A stretch of DNA of 64,000 nt from Megascapheus bottae. Its lineage: Eukaryota; Chordata; Mammalia; Rodentia; Geomyidae. Under the pieces are notes generated by a model. The model did no database searches. It was not told the DNA's origin and saw only the letters and a list, made by a program, of their open reading frames with translations. Shown one piece after another: positions 10,948-21,567 of the stretch. The translations under genes were made by a program, and so were the position numbers. Location of the stretch: assembly GCA_024803745.1 (NCBI GenBank), contig JANJXV010000025.1, positions 13,997,341 through 14,061,340 of the forward strand, written 5' to 3'. The stretch's first letter is position 1; every line of letters starts with the position of its first letter.

Positions 10948-11156
10948 AAATGAATAACAGAATTATTTTATCCTTTTCCGTGCGCTACCTCTCTCCCCAA
11001 TAAGATCATACCTGTGCATCAGGTTGGCATGCCCACCTTATGACAGACACAGTGATTGTTTTGTCGTTTACACTTACTTCACTGATTTATATACATATGT
11101 ACACTTTAGACCAACAGTTGAAATGACATTAGTTTCTTTAAAAAGCCCCTGTTCTT

Positions 11157-11395
11157 AGCTAGGCACTGGTGCTCATGCCTGTAATCCTAGGTATTCAGGT
11201 ATTGAGGATCAAGGTTTGAAGCTAACTCAGGCAGGAACGTCTGTGGGACTCTTACCTCGAGTTAACTAGAGGTAAAACATTTGGAAGTGGAGCTGTGGTT
11301 CAAGTGGTAGAGCTCCAACTTTAAGGGAAAAAAAATGCTCAGGGACAGTGCTCAGGTCCTGAGTCCAAGTCCCAGGACCACTACACATGTGTGTG
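11157..11395 (+). mobile_element. SINE-A with CA-repeat tail
   Basis: The left monomer has a short deletion (GTATTCAGGTATTGAGGATC). The right monomer ends GAGTCCAAGTCCCAGGACC. The tail runs straight into the CA array at 11408. Confidence 0.9.
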
Positions 11396-11407
11396 TGCAT
11401 GCGCGTG

Positions 11408-11433
11408 CACACACACACACACACACACACACA
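11408..11433. repeat. (CA)n microsatellite in SINE tail
   Basis: About 13 CA units downstream of the plus-strand SINE-A, preceded by alternating GTGTGTGTGCATGCGCGTGC, a purine-pyrimidine alternation. Confidence 0.95.
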
Positions 11434-11639
11434 ATGTTATTAACTTTATTACACACGTACATACACACCACACCACTTTTTTATGATGATACTGAAGATC
11501 AGGCCCAACGCCTCATAAGCAAAATTCCCAATCCTTTTCATATGTTTTCCATTCCTTAACAAAGACGGTATGCAGAATTGCCTGGAACAGACTCTACTCC
11601 TCCATCTAAAGCTTATTTATAAATAAGAGCCACACAGAA

Positions 11640-11992
11640 CAATTTATACTCAAAACGTCCTTGTTGAGGTTTGAACATGAAGTGTTCCTTCCCCCTTCAA
11701 AGGGCTCAGTGAGGCCCCTAGCTGAGGGTGCTATTTTGGGCGGTTATGGAAACTTTACGAGGTAGGCCCCCTGCAGGCAGAAGTAGGTCACTGGCCACAT
11801 GGCCTTGTGTGCTGATGGTTCCAGACCTCTGCTCTATGTTCCCGGGAGATGATGAACTCCCTTCTACCACACTTTTCCCCCATTAGGAACAGAAATCTCC
11901 AAGACCAAGAAGCAAAGGAAGTTCTCCCCCATCCCTGCCCTTAGGTTGCCTTGCTCAGGCATTTTGTCACAGTCTCACAAAACTGACTAACA
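11640..11992 (+). mobile_element. MaLR-like LTR or related old interspersed repeat
   Basis: It shares an ordered set of blocks with 19741-20096: a TTGAA/CTTCCT start, GGTGCTATTTTGG, a TTTACGAGGTAGG block, GTAGGTCACTGG and a 3' end CATTTTGTCACAGTCTCACA then ACTGACTAACACC. That 3' end resembles mammalian MST/THE1-type LTR ends. Class assignment is tentative. 11993-12190 is unique-looking. Confidence 0.5.
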
Positions 11993-12204
11993 CCTGTATC
12001 ATGCGCTGGAGAGCAGTGTATGAAGATGAGCAGATGGTAGCACACACACAGATGCAGAGCTGGGGAAAGTTACATGAAGCCGGAAGCCCTTTCCACCAAG
12101 CTTTACTTGACAGATGCCTTCCCTGTGGAGAATGGTATGATCAAGGCTCACACCCCAGCACTTTCTTCAAATGGATTTTCCTCCTCCTTTTTTTTAACAA
12201 AACA

Positions 12205-12399
12205 TATGTCATGGGGCTTGAACTCAGGGCCTGAGCACTGTCCTTGGACTTTTCATGAGGCTATAGCTCTACCACTTGAGCCTCAGCACTCCTTCCAGCT
12301 TTTTTTTTTTTTTCTATGTGTGTGGTACCGAGGAATTGAACCTGGGTCTTTCTGAATGCTAAGCAAGCACTCTACCACTAGGCCAAACTCCCAGCCCCT
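12205..12399 (-). mobile_element. SINE-B, full length
   Basis: GGGGCTTGAACTCAGGGCCT (right monomer), TCTATGTGTGTGGTACCGAG linker and CTACCACTAGGCCAAACTCC (left A box complement). Confidence 0.93.
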
Positions 12400-12599
12400 T
12401 CCCTGCCCTTTGCTTTGCATTGTTAGAGTGTCTTGGAGGTGGACATAGGTTGGGGCACCTATATTGCTTCCCAAGCATTAGAGACTTTAACATGTGCACT
12501 CCACATATATTTTGAATAAATTAATTTGCTAACTAAAATTTCCAGGGAAATGTAACCTGGTGATATCTACATCCTGGACACTGGGTCTGCTTCGGTTTC

Positions 12600-13250
12600 C
12601 ACTTTGGGAGGAGCTTTTTGTAAAGTTCTTTAGCTGCTGCTCATGGATGATGTGAATTTATGTAGTGCTAGTCTGATGGAAACAGCATTACAACATAAAA
12701 TGCATCATTAATACTTTAAAACCCAGCATGATTTATATTTATATAAATAACATAAAAGAAGCCAATTAAACCAAAGTCACTGGAGTGTAAACAACATAAA
12801 AACTTATTGTTCTGTAAGCTACTGAAAATAAACTAATAATGAAAGTATTTATCATATGTCTCAAAAACCCAAGCAGGTAGGAGTGGGTTAAAGCAGATCG
12901 TAGGGAGACACAATTATTTTCCAATACCAGGCCAACATTTTCATCTAATTCAGATCTATTGAAAAATGTGTGACATTTTATCTGAAAGCTACCTTTTGTC
13001 CATTTGAGTAATTTATAATTTAGGTGGTAACAACGATGTCTTGATTCAAGCACTTTGTAATCTAACTAGGAGGATATTTAAAATTCATTACAGTACATTA
13101 AACTTGCAGTGAACAGTTAGCTTCAATGTAAAATAAATAAATAGCCAATTTGCTCTGATCAGCAGAAATTCTGATAAAATCAGCAAAACACCAATTAAAA
13201 TGTGAAAAATGTCACCTACCGTAGTTATTCTAATGGAACGCGCACTTAGA
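12600..13250. other. Repeat-free AT-rich segment, conserved-noncoding candidate
   Basis: 650 bases without any SINE, L1 or simple repeat. It contains ATGCATCATTAATAC, AGCCAATTAAACC, AACTAATAATGAAAG and ACCAATTAAAATG, which are TAAT-type homeodomain cores spread through the stretch. Conservation is inferred from the absence of repeats and motif density only. Confidence 0.35.
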
Positions 13251-13455
13251 GGAAGGAACTGATTCAATGTTTATTTTCACACTAGCTGTGGCTCTCAAGT
13301 GTAAAACATTACACGTTTTAGTTCCCTTTCTAGCTCTTCCACAGCTGCTGCATTTGTTCTAGGGTGGAAACAATCTATAATTTTCCAGAACAAGGTAGCT
13401 ATGTCAGGGCTGTAGTTGAATTTCCTTTCTTCTTTAGCCAAACATGATTTTTTTT

Positions 13456-13587
13456 TCTTCCTTCCTTTCTTTCTTCCTTCCTTCCTTCCTTCCTTCCTTC
13501 CTTCCTTCCTTCCTTCCTTCCTCCCTCCCTCCCTCCCTCCCTCCCTCCCTTCCTTCCTTGCTTGCTTCCTTGCTTCCTTGCTTTCTG
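13456..13587. repeat. (CCTT)n/(CCCT)n polypyrimidine tract
   Basis: Pure pyrimidine-strand tract made of CCTT, then CCCT, then CCTT/GCTT units. Open frames on either strand through it (poly-FLPS, poly-GRKE) are artefacts. It abuts a minus-strand SINE-A 3' end. Confidence 0.97.
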
Positions 13588-13660
13588 TTGGTTGTGGGAC
13601 TTGAACTCTGGGCCTGGGCATAGTCCCAGAGCTCTTCAGCTCAATATTTTGCACTTGCAA
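13588..13660 (-). mobile_element. SINE-A 3'-end fragment
   Basis: GTTGTGGGACTTGAACTCTG, then CAGAGCTCTTCAGCTCAA, the last ~65 bases of the right monomer. The polypyrimidine tract occupies the tail position. Confidence 0.8.
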
Positions 13661-14033
13661 AGCCTTATTTTTGTTACATGACTAGTACAATTTCAAAGAT
13701 CCATCAGTAATTATGTATATCAGTATCTTGGGGCTGCCAATGCTGACACATACTCTGTGTCATCCCCTTTTGCCAGGAAGGAGCTAGAAAGAACTCTGTG
13801 CCCCTTCTCCTAACTGCTGTTAGGGCAGTCATTGGGAGGAGAAATTAGATGGAAAAAAGCCAAGGCGAATGGTCTTACAACAGTTATGCAGAGACACTCT
13901 TCTAGGGATCCTGTTAGCATTTCTGTCTCCACCCACCCTGCCTCCAAAGTTATCCAAACCCCTCTGCCTAGTCCAGACTCTGCCTTTTCCAAATGGACCA
14001 TGTCCATTCTTTCTGAACTAAGGATACACGTTT

Positions 14034-14187
14034 CTGCTTTGAGCCACAGCACCACTTCCTGTTTTCTGGTGGTTAATTGGATATGAGTCTTGGGGACTTT
14101 AGCGCCCGAGCTGACTTTGAACTGTGATCCTCAGATCTCAGCCTCCTGAGTAACTAGGATTATAGGCATGAGCCACTGGCACCTACC
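14034..14187 (-). mobile_element. SINE-A, lacking the 3' half
   Basis: It starts inside the right monomer (TTGAGCCACAGCACCACTTC), crosses the link GGTGGTTAATTGGATATGAG and ends with the B1-like monomer ATAGGCATGAGCCACTGGCA. Confidence 0.92.
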
Positions 14188-14346
14188 CCAACCATGGTTT
14201 TCTGTTGTTACCAGTCTTCTCATTTTCAGAAGTGCTGTGAACATACAAAGGTTGAATGCTGTGATCAGGAATCCACAGTCTTTCTTGGCCTGCAAGACAA
14301 TTGCATCACTGCCCATAGAATCAGGTTTTTCTCATCATGTCAAATG

Positions 14347-14348
<2 letters not shown>

Positions 14349-14404
<56 letters not shown>
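14349..14404. repeat. (GT)n microsatellite at a SINE tail
   Basis: About 28 pure GT units immediately before the minus-strand SINE-B at 14405, in the tail position. Confidence 0.98.
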
Positions 14405-14408
<4 letters not shown>

Positions 14409-14593
14409 GCCAGTCCTGGGCTTGAACTCAGATCCTGGGCACTGTTCTTGGGCTTTCTCAAGGCTAACACTCTAGCACTTGAGCCACGGCACCACTTCCA
14501 TCTTTTTCTGTATATGTGGTACTGAGGAATCCAACCCAGGGTTTTCTGCATGTTTGACAAAGCATTCTACCACTAGTCCACACTTCCAGACCA
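14405..14593 (-). mobile_element. SINE-B, full length
   Basis: CGCCAGTCCTGGGCTTGAAC through CTGTATATGTGGTACTGAGG to CTACCACTAGTCCACACTTC. The left A-box complement is changed (TAGTCCA for TAGGCCA), probably impairing pol III initiation. Confidence 0.93.
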
Positions 14594-14879
14594 TTTTAAA
14601 TCATTTTATTATCAAAAACAAAAAAGAATTGTTCTGAATGGAAAGATGGTTTTCTTTTCTTTTTTTTCTCATCTCCTTTTTTTTTTCCCTTCTACATCAG
14701 CAGTTTCTTCTTGGTAGAAACCATGCATTCATTTCTAACAAGCACATCAGAACCTCTGTCAGCCAGGCCCCTTCCAAAATCAGTAATGGAAAGGGATTGT
14801 GCTGAAATGAAAGCATTTGTGACAAGTATGAGGTGGGCACTGTTTTCTTCATATGAGTTTTCTCCAAATGTTGCCTCAT

Positions 14880-15130
14880 CATGCTTTCAATAATTAGATG
14901 CCATAGTTATCAAAGAAGAAATATTTACAATGAGACCCTCAGCATGGAACCTGGCCCATATGCAAATGAACTGGCTCATTATCCAATTAGGTTATGGGGC
15001 TTGCATTTAAGCAAATCCACAATTTAAAAAAATCCAAAATTAAACTTCAAAACCTCAAGGCAATCCATAATGAATTTAAAATAAAACAATATTTATTTAT
15101 GTATTTAACCAAATTCAACATAAGCAATTG
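14880..15130. other. Conserved-noncoding candidate with octamer site
   Basis: Repeat-free. It contains CCCATATGCAAATGAACTGG (POU octamer ATGCAAAT), TTATCCAATTAGG and CCATAATGAATTTAAAATAA within 150 bases. Confidence 0.4.
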
Positions 15131-15229
15131 TTTAGGAATTGTATGTACTGTCATTTAATGTACTGTCTTATTACCATTTTTGCTCCTCATAGAGTTCTGT
15201 TTTTCTCAAGTTGAATGGTTTCTTCTAAT

Positions 15230-15370
15230 AATAAGAGGATGGGTCAGTTCTACACTTATAAGATGAGGTAACAATATACTTGACTGGCAAGATTATTGCA
15301 GGATTCAGATGATCCTAAATGAGAAGCATGTACAAGGGTTCTCAGTACATAGAAATCACAAAATAAATTC
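15230..15370 (-). mobile_element. MIR-like fragment
   Basis: ACTTATAAGATGAGGTAACA ... CAGGATTCAGATGATCCTAA follows the reversed MIR 3' part only loosely. Confidence 0.35.
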
Positions 15371-15689
15371 TAGTCACTACTATGTATGCAAAAGAACAGC
15401 AGCAGGACAGTCAGTAAGATTTGAATTCTTGGTGTTCAAAAAGAGTGCCAGATTCAGCAAACAAAAATAGTATGTGTAACCTAACTGTCCTAAAAATTTG
15501 TTACGCTTTTTATCTGAAATTCAACAGCACTCTGTGCTATTTCCTGACAACTCTTGTGTTGGAGTTCTGAAATAAAGGACCTGAAAATTTCCCTGGTTTT
15601 CTTAAAATTCTTTAGAAATGAAGCAAAGGGGTAGCTGGAAGGGAAGTGTTTAGCTTAGTTCTTCCTTTGGCTTTGGGCCCAGAGAAAGT

Positions 15690-16250
15690 TGCCACTGTCA
15701 TTCTCAATGTCCTGCCATGCAGTCAATGTCACCAGTGCTGGCTGATAATTCAGAGAACATGACACCTTTGTTTATAGCACCTTCAATTCCACAGACATTT
15801 TTACTTGACTAATTCACTGTTTTATACTAGGCTGGGGGATGGGGAGGGGAGGGAGGAAAAGAACCGTTCAAACCAAATGTTGCTGGGAAGTTCAGTTATT
15901 TGTCTGGGAAGCAAGTAGATAAATTGATCATTGCAAATGGTCTGAAATTTGAGTGATTTTTTTTTTCCACTTCAACTAAATCTATTGAGCACACCCAAAA
16001 TAATTTAAAAGTGCTGAAAATAAGCAGTATTGGGGATTAATGAAAGCAATATATTCACTGTTGCATTTATTATTATTTTTTTAAAAAATAAATTATAGCA
16101 CTCCCACTTGAAGAAATGCAGTGAAGTTAAAATGAAGCAATTTTGTTGCTAAATATTGTCATTTAGAACGAAATGTACAGGACTCTGGAACTGAAATTGA
16201 GTCAACCATTACTGCTGTTTTCTCTTTTACCTGAGGTATTTCCAAATGAG
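15690..16250. other. Repeat-poor segment, weak conserved-noncoding candidate
   Basis: It includes CACCTTTGTTTATAGCACC (FOX-like TTGTTTA), GACTAATTCACTG and TGCATTTATTATTATTTT. No repeat family was recognised except short A/T runs and a G-run at 15836-15856. Confidence 0.3.
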
Positions 16251-16569
16251 TATGAGAGAGAGCAAAAGAGAGACAGCAAGTGAGGGGAGAGGGAGAGAGT
16301 CCTATTTTTCATAACCCCTCAGGGAATTAAACCAGACATGGTACAACAGGTGCTTAGAACAAGAGGCCTGCAAAAGTCAGAATGGGTCACAGTTTCTTTG
16401 AGGTTGAGCTAGGGATGGCTCCTTTTACTTATGGATCTACTCCTACAGGACATCTCAAGGGCAGAGTAGGGTGGTGGGAAACTGAGACAGAGAGACTCAG
16501 ATAAGGAGATTCCTTGTAGCTTAGAACTTATCTTTTTGGTGAAGAAGGTTTTAAATATTGGGCATGCAC

Positions 16570-16577
16570 ACGCGCGC

Positions 16578-16623
<46 letters not shown>
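16570..16623. repeat. (CG)n-(GT)n alternating tract
   Basis: CACGCGCGCGCG followed by about 21 GT units: a long pure purine-pyrimidine alternation, the classical Z-DNA-forming type. It sits at the tail of the minus-strand SINE-A at 16625. Confidence 0.97.
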
Positions 16624-16624
<1 letters not shown>

Positions 16625-16849
16625 CTGGGGCTTGACCTCATGGCCTGTGTGCTGTCTCTGAACTCTTGTGTTCAAGCAGGGCTAATGTTCTACCACTTGA
16701 GCCACAGCTCCAAACCTCTGGCTATCTTAGTGTTTAGCAGTAAAGAAGAGTCTCAGATTTTTCCTGCCCTGGCTGGCTTTGAAACTTGATCTTCAAATCT
16801 CATCCTCTTGAGTAGCTTGAACTACAGGCATGCGGCACTGGCTCCGGGC
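16625..16849 (-). mobile_element. SINE-A, diverged
   Basis: GGGGCTTGACCTCATGGCCT, CTACCACTTGAGCCACAGCT and the B1-like end CTACAGGCATGCGGCACTGG. The link region is degenerate (TGTTTAGCAGTAAAGAAGAG). Confidence 0.9.
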
Positions 16850-16869
16850 TATCATTATAATATTTTATG

Positions 16870-16980
16870 TCATGTGAAAGGGTATCAATGTATGTGAATT
16901 AATGCACCTTCTATCTGGCAAATATCATGTAACCCTTTTACTAATTACAATAATAAAAATAAATAAATAAATAATATTTT
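16870..16980 (+). mobile_element. Very short L1 3'-end insertion
   Basis: GTATCAATGTATGTGAATTA, GCACCTTCTATCTGGCAAAT, CTTTTACTAATTACAATAAT and an AAATAAATAAAT tail. It is identical to 52717-52790 over roughly 70 bases. Only the terminal ~90 bases of the L1 3'UTR were inserted. Confidence 0.8.
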
Positions 16981-17039
16981 ATGTCAGATGTTGATAAATA
17001 TTTATGGAATGAAAATATTATTTTTGGCTGTATAATACT

Positions 17040-17155
17040 GGGCAAATTAAACTTTTCTCTGAGTTTCTATGTACCTACCTAAATAATGAGAGATTATTGC
17101 CTCATAGGTTTTTCCTTGGAACTACAGATAATTTATGCAAAAAGCACACAGTTCT
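17040..17155 (-). mobile_element. MIR-like fragment
   Basis: CTCTGAGTTTCTATGTACC ... TTGCCTCATAGGTTTTTCC matches the reversed MIR order (CTCAGTTTC...CTCATAGGGTTG). 17160-17640 is unique AT-rich sequence. Confidence 0.4.
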
Positions 17156-17647
17156 GGGAAGAAGAGGTAACTATAATTGTTTTATTTTGCTCTTGTTTTC
17201 ATTATCATTTCCCTGTTCTGTCTGTTATTTTTGTTAGAAATGCCAGATAAAATGCAAGAGACTTAGTTACATTTGAATTTCAGATAAACAGCCAATGAGT
17301 TTTTTTTAGAATCAATATGACTGAGATATAAATAGTACATTTCAGACAAGCAATGAATCATTTTTAATATGAAAATGTTCCATACAACTCGTAGCATGTA
17401 GTTCATACTTTAAAAATCACTCACTGCTTCCCTGAAATTCAAATGTAGCAGAATATTCTGCATTTTCCCATCTAAATAAAGTAAAGCTAAGCAAAAGATC
17501 CTTTCTCTGAAGCCTGTTGAAATTAAGACCCGGATGAAACAAATTTCCCTATCCTATTAATTTTTCTGTAAGTTTTTGATGTTCTCATAAATTCATTTTC
17601 ATCTTAGCCTTGTAAGCTGACAAGTTTAATTTAAGAACAGCAGCACA

Positions 17648-17884
17648 TGAACTGGGCTTGGGGGCTCAGGCCTGCAATCCTAGCTACTCAGGAGGCTGAG
17701 ATCTGAGGATAGCAGTTCAAAGCCAGCCCAGGCTGGAAAGTCTGTGCGATTCTTACCTCCAATAAACTACTGAAAAAAAAAAGCCAAAAGTGGAGCTGTG
17801 GTTCAAGTGGTAGAGTGCTAGCCATGAGCACAATGAGGCTCAGAGACAGAGCCAAGGCACTGAGTTCCAAAACAGGCAAAAAAA
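17648..17884 (+). mobile_element. SINE-A, full length
   Basis: GGCCTGCAATCCTAGCTACT to GGCACTGAGTTCCAAAACAGG. The usual AGCCCC before the tail is lost. The tail is a (GCAA)n array. Confidence 0.92.
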
Positions 17885-17922
17885 GCAAGCAAGCAAGCAA
17901 GCAAGCAAATAAATAATAGGCT
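17884..17922. repeat. (GCAA)n/(ATAA)n microsatellite in SINE tail
   Basis: Six GCAA units followed by AATAAATAA, continuous with the plus-strand SINE-A. Confidence 0.95.
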
Positions 17923-18539
17923 TATTGTGGCAATATATTTGAGGCTGTATTGCACTCCTTTGAGTAGAGTTCCAGGCATGTGCTGATCTGTATAAGTGAG
18001 AAATAAAGGCAAGATACTCGAGGGGTGTAGGGAATGGCACTTGATAAGTAGAGGTTGGCACAGGAAAAGGGCCTAAAATAGTGCCACTAGTATTTTGTAT
18101 TGTATGGCCCTTCTTTCTAGAGGCATCTACTGAGCTTCTGTTAAATGGCAGGTGCTGCTTGAAACATGAAGGGGGTGCAGCAAGAAACAATTTACATTAT
18201 GGCCCAGACTACTTATCTATGTGTATATATACATAAACACATATATCTTTTTATCCAGCTCTTTCTTCTTTTCTGAGGTTTAACTTTCTGCCCTTCTCCA
18301 TACAAAATGACTGGTAAACAATCGTATGCCCTCTTTAAATGGCAGGCAGAGGTCGTTGAGCTCTGGTCCTTGTGCCTTACCTCTCCTCCTATCAGCAGGC
18401 AGCATGTGTAACGCGGTAAGATGACCTGCAAGACAAGTGTGAGTTATGTAAACTCTTTTACAAATTCAATGTTTTAGTACCTTGCAATTTTCTTTCCTCC
18501 TGAACCTCTGGAAATGGTTTCAAAGAATAGAGCAACCGA

Positions 18540-18745
18540 GCCGGGCCACTGGTGGCTCATAACTGTCATCCTAACTACTCAGGAGGCTGATATTGGAGGA
18601 TCACAATTCAAAGCCAGCCAGAGCAGGAAAGGCCATGACACTCCTCGCTAATTAGCTACCCAAAAAGCACTAGTCTTGAGCAAGAAAGCTCTGGAACAGG
18701 GCCTAGCCACTGAGTTCAAGAGCCAGGATCAGTACAAAAAGAAAA
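18540..18745 (+). mobile_element. SINE-A with internal deletion
   Basis: Left monomer GGTGGCTCATAACTGTCATC. The join goes from CTACCCAAAAAGCAC directly to TAGTCTTGAGCAAGAAAGCT. The first ~40 bases of the right monomer, including its A-box-like part, are deleted. Confidence 0.88.
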
Positions 18746-18764
18746 TAAAAAAAGAGTAACGGAA

Positions 18765-18980
18765 TAAGTAGATGTAAATGTGCATATTTTTAGTTCCAAC
18801 TACTTGGAAGGCATTTGTTGGAAAAGTGACCCTCAAGGTCACCCCAGGCAAAAGCATGAGACTCTACTGGAAAAAAACAAGATAAAAGCAAAAGGATGGG
18901 GACATGATTCCAACGGCAGTGTACCTAAAAGGTCCTGAGTTCTATTTCTGGTACTGCACTACAAATATGTATGTATATAA
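18765..18980 (+). mobile_element. Older B1+ID-type dimer
   Basis: B1-like AACTACTTGGAAGGC ... GTCACCCCAGGCAAAAGC, then an A-rich linker and an ID-like piece GGTCCTGAGTTCTATTTCTG. It differs from SINE-A in its right half, so I class it as an older B1/ID fusion. Confidence 0.6.
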
Positions 18981-19099
18981 CAGAATCATTTCCATTTATG
19001 TTAATATGCCAACACTATATTGTTCTTGCACTTGAGAATTGAATCTCAGTCTCATGTGGGGGTAAACTTCCTTTATTTACTTTATTTTCTGCAACCTAA

Positions 19100-19360
19100 A
19101 ATGTAAAACTCAACTTCAGCAAATGAATATGCTAGTGCCTCCGCATTTAATGCTCTAAGCAGGCTTTTATTTTTACAGCTCTTTTTCCTTTTAGTAAGCA
19201 ATTCTCCACAGGGGAGAGTGGTAGGAAAGACTCCAGGACATCATTCCTGCTGCTCTTTTTACCAGAATCAGCCCTGATTTATCTAGAATATTGGCACATT
19301 AAAAAGCCCCCTCTGACAGACTTTCTGAAAGTTTGTTCAGAGCAGCTGAAAACCTAGGAA
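19100..19360. other. Repeat-free conserved-noncoding candidate
   Basis: CAGCAAATGAATATGC, GCATTTAATGCTCTAAGC and CATTAAAAAGCCCCCTC in a repeat-free block. Weak; based on sequence character. Confidence 0.3.
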
Positions 19361-19425
19361 TAATGATTTGTTGAGTTTTCTGCACAAGAACTTGCTTAGT
19401 TCTTTCATCTTAGAAAGATGAAAGT

Positions 19426-19566
19426 CTTTCTAGTCCTGGGGCTTGAACTCAGGACTTGGGTGCTGTCCTTGAGCTTCTTTTGCTCAAGGCTAGTGCACTA
19501 TCACTCAAGCCACAGCCCCACTTCTAGCTTTCTTGGTAGTGTGTTGAAATTAAGTTTCTCACATAC
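19426..19566 (-). mobile_element. SINE-A, right monomer and link only
   Basis: GGGGCTTGAACTCAGGACTT to CCACTTCTAGCTTTCTTGG, ending within the link. The left monomer is absent. Confidence 0.88.
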
Positions 19567-19740
19567 TTTTGGACTGCTTTTCATCATTATTTTAAAGCAA
19601 TTTCCAGTGCTTCTAGCAACACAAGAGCCCACCAAGAGCAAAGAATCAAATGATATTTCTAGATTTGCTTAGAAGTTTCCTACACTGAATACCTGGTACA
19701 AAAGGTAAAAGAAAGTATGCTTACATCTTGGTAACTAAGT

Positions 19741-20096
19741 ACAACAGCTTGGATCTTGAATGTTTCCTAAAGGGTCATCTCTTAAAAATAGCTTGGTACC
19801 CAGATGGCACTATTGAGTTTCTAATGGTGAGACCTAGTGGGAGGTCTTTAGGTCATTGGCAATCAAGTCCTTGAAAAGGACTGTGGGATCACGGCCGTCT
19901 CCTCATTCTCTTTTGCTCCCTGATTTTTATTTGAGCAGTGTTGCTTCTTCATGTACTTCTGCCTGTCCTAAAAACCAGCTGATTGAGGACTGAAACTTCT
20001 AAACTACGAAACAAAATAAACCCTTTTCCAAACCCCTCTATAAGTTAATTATGTCTGGCAGTTTATTATAGTGACAAAAAGCTGGCCTATTCACTA
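19741..20096 (+). mobile_element. MaLR-like LTR or related old repeat, second copy
   Basis: Better preserved than the 11.6 kb copy: GACCTAGTGGGAGGTCTTTA, TAGGTCATTGGCAATCAAG, an AATAAACCCTTTTCC polyadenylation region and an end reading TTTATTATAGTGACAAAAAG. This order is typical of MST/MaLR LTRs as I remember them. Confidence 0.55.
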
Positions 20097-20929
20097 AGTA
20101 ATCCTTGAGGCAAGTGAAGCCTACTCGTCCTTTCACCAATGCTCAATCCCCAACTTCATTTACCCCTTTACCACTATACCCACAACCCTCTCCTATCCAA
20201 GACCTTCACCTCTATCTCAAATGGACATCCTATCTCATATTTCCTTGTATTTAAAACCTTGGATAAGGCTTCTACCATTCTACTCTCCTGTAGATCTGGC
20301 CATGATGAAAATTCAAAATAGTCATGATGAAAATTCTGAACCTTCTTTACCCTGCTGGTTTTTATGTAGGATAACTGACTCATCAAAACGGCATTATGCT
20401 GTACCTCCATGCTCTAGAAGTGACTGCTCTCAATTGAGCACTCACTTCCCATTGCAATTAATCTGCCTTAAATAATTCTGGCTGATAGTTGGGATATTTT
20501 ATTTTGTGTTATGGAAGCTGAATCTCAACCTTTCAGAAGTTTCCATTTTACAACAAAAATAAGATGCAGAGCATCAATATAGCAGAATCTGTCTCCACTT
20601 AGCCTCAGCCACCTCCCCCCACCAATGTAACTAGGAGAGTTGCTGAAGAGCAATCTCCATGAAAAATGTATTTATAAGTTAAGAAAAATAAAGTTTCTTC
20701 TTCATGCTGTTCAGTTATCCTGCTTATATCTTAATAGTCCTACATTCATAAAAGGCCAAAGAACTCTGACCTTGACAAGCTAACTGAGCAGGAAAAGGCA
20801 ATCATGTGTACAAGGCTGCCATCCACCCCACAAATTATGATAAAACATACCTCAGGATTGGTAGGAAAAAAAGAGAGAGTTGTATGTCTCCAGTGACATC
20901 CACAGTAGTACTTTAAGGATTTGAATAGA

Positions 20930-21320
20930 ACAGCAATTTATTTTGCACTAATATGTTTTATGGTTATCATGAAGCATTATGTCTTTAGAGACTGAAAAAG
21001 TGATGTTTTTATGGACTCTAGTTGCATTATCTTCACTGCTCAGAAATGATCACTCACTATTTTAAAAAGAATTTTTTCTTACCTCTTTTTCTTACTTCTT
21101 TTGCCCCTCATTTAACAAAGCAACTACTTTTGTAAAGGAAAAGGGGGAAAACGATAAATGAAGCCGTATCAGACAAAGGGCACAAACAAACAGCTTTTCA
21201 ACTCGGCATAGTTTTAGAATGAATGATTATCTGGCTAATTAGTGAAATAAATAATAATAATTGCCTGTCCCTCCTCATTAGATCCCTTAATAGCAACTGG
21301 AACCCCAGCGCAGAGTTCCA
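20930..21320. other. Strong conserved-noncoding / enhancer candidate
   Basis: Repeat-free, with close-packed homeodomain-type cores: GAATGATTATCTGGCTAATT, AGTGAAATAAATAATAATAA, CCTCCTCATTAGATCCC and CTTAATAGC. It also carries unmethylatable-looking isolated CpGs (GAAGCCGTATC, CAACTCGGC). It resembles vertebrate developmental enhancers in composition. Confidence 0.5.
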
Positions 21321-21567
21321 GCAAGCTGGTTAAAGCACAGTGCTGTGGAGGGGGGTGCCGGGGAGAGACCCAACTCTATTGCTGATATCCAGGTGCCAAC
21401 CATAATTCAAGAAAAGCCAGAAAAATTGGGGACTTTGGATGGAGTCTGATGGGAGATGGCCTGGGATATAAATGGGGACTATTTCTGGCTTCTTTCCATG
21501 CTTAAGAATTATACCATGTTCTAGATGTCCACAAAAACAAACAACAAGAACAAGTGAGTGGCAACTT

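Noticed and set aside
13295..13660. 121-codon minus-strand lysine/glycine-rich frame
   Set aside because: It is the translation of the polypyrimidine tract.
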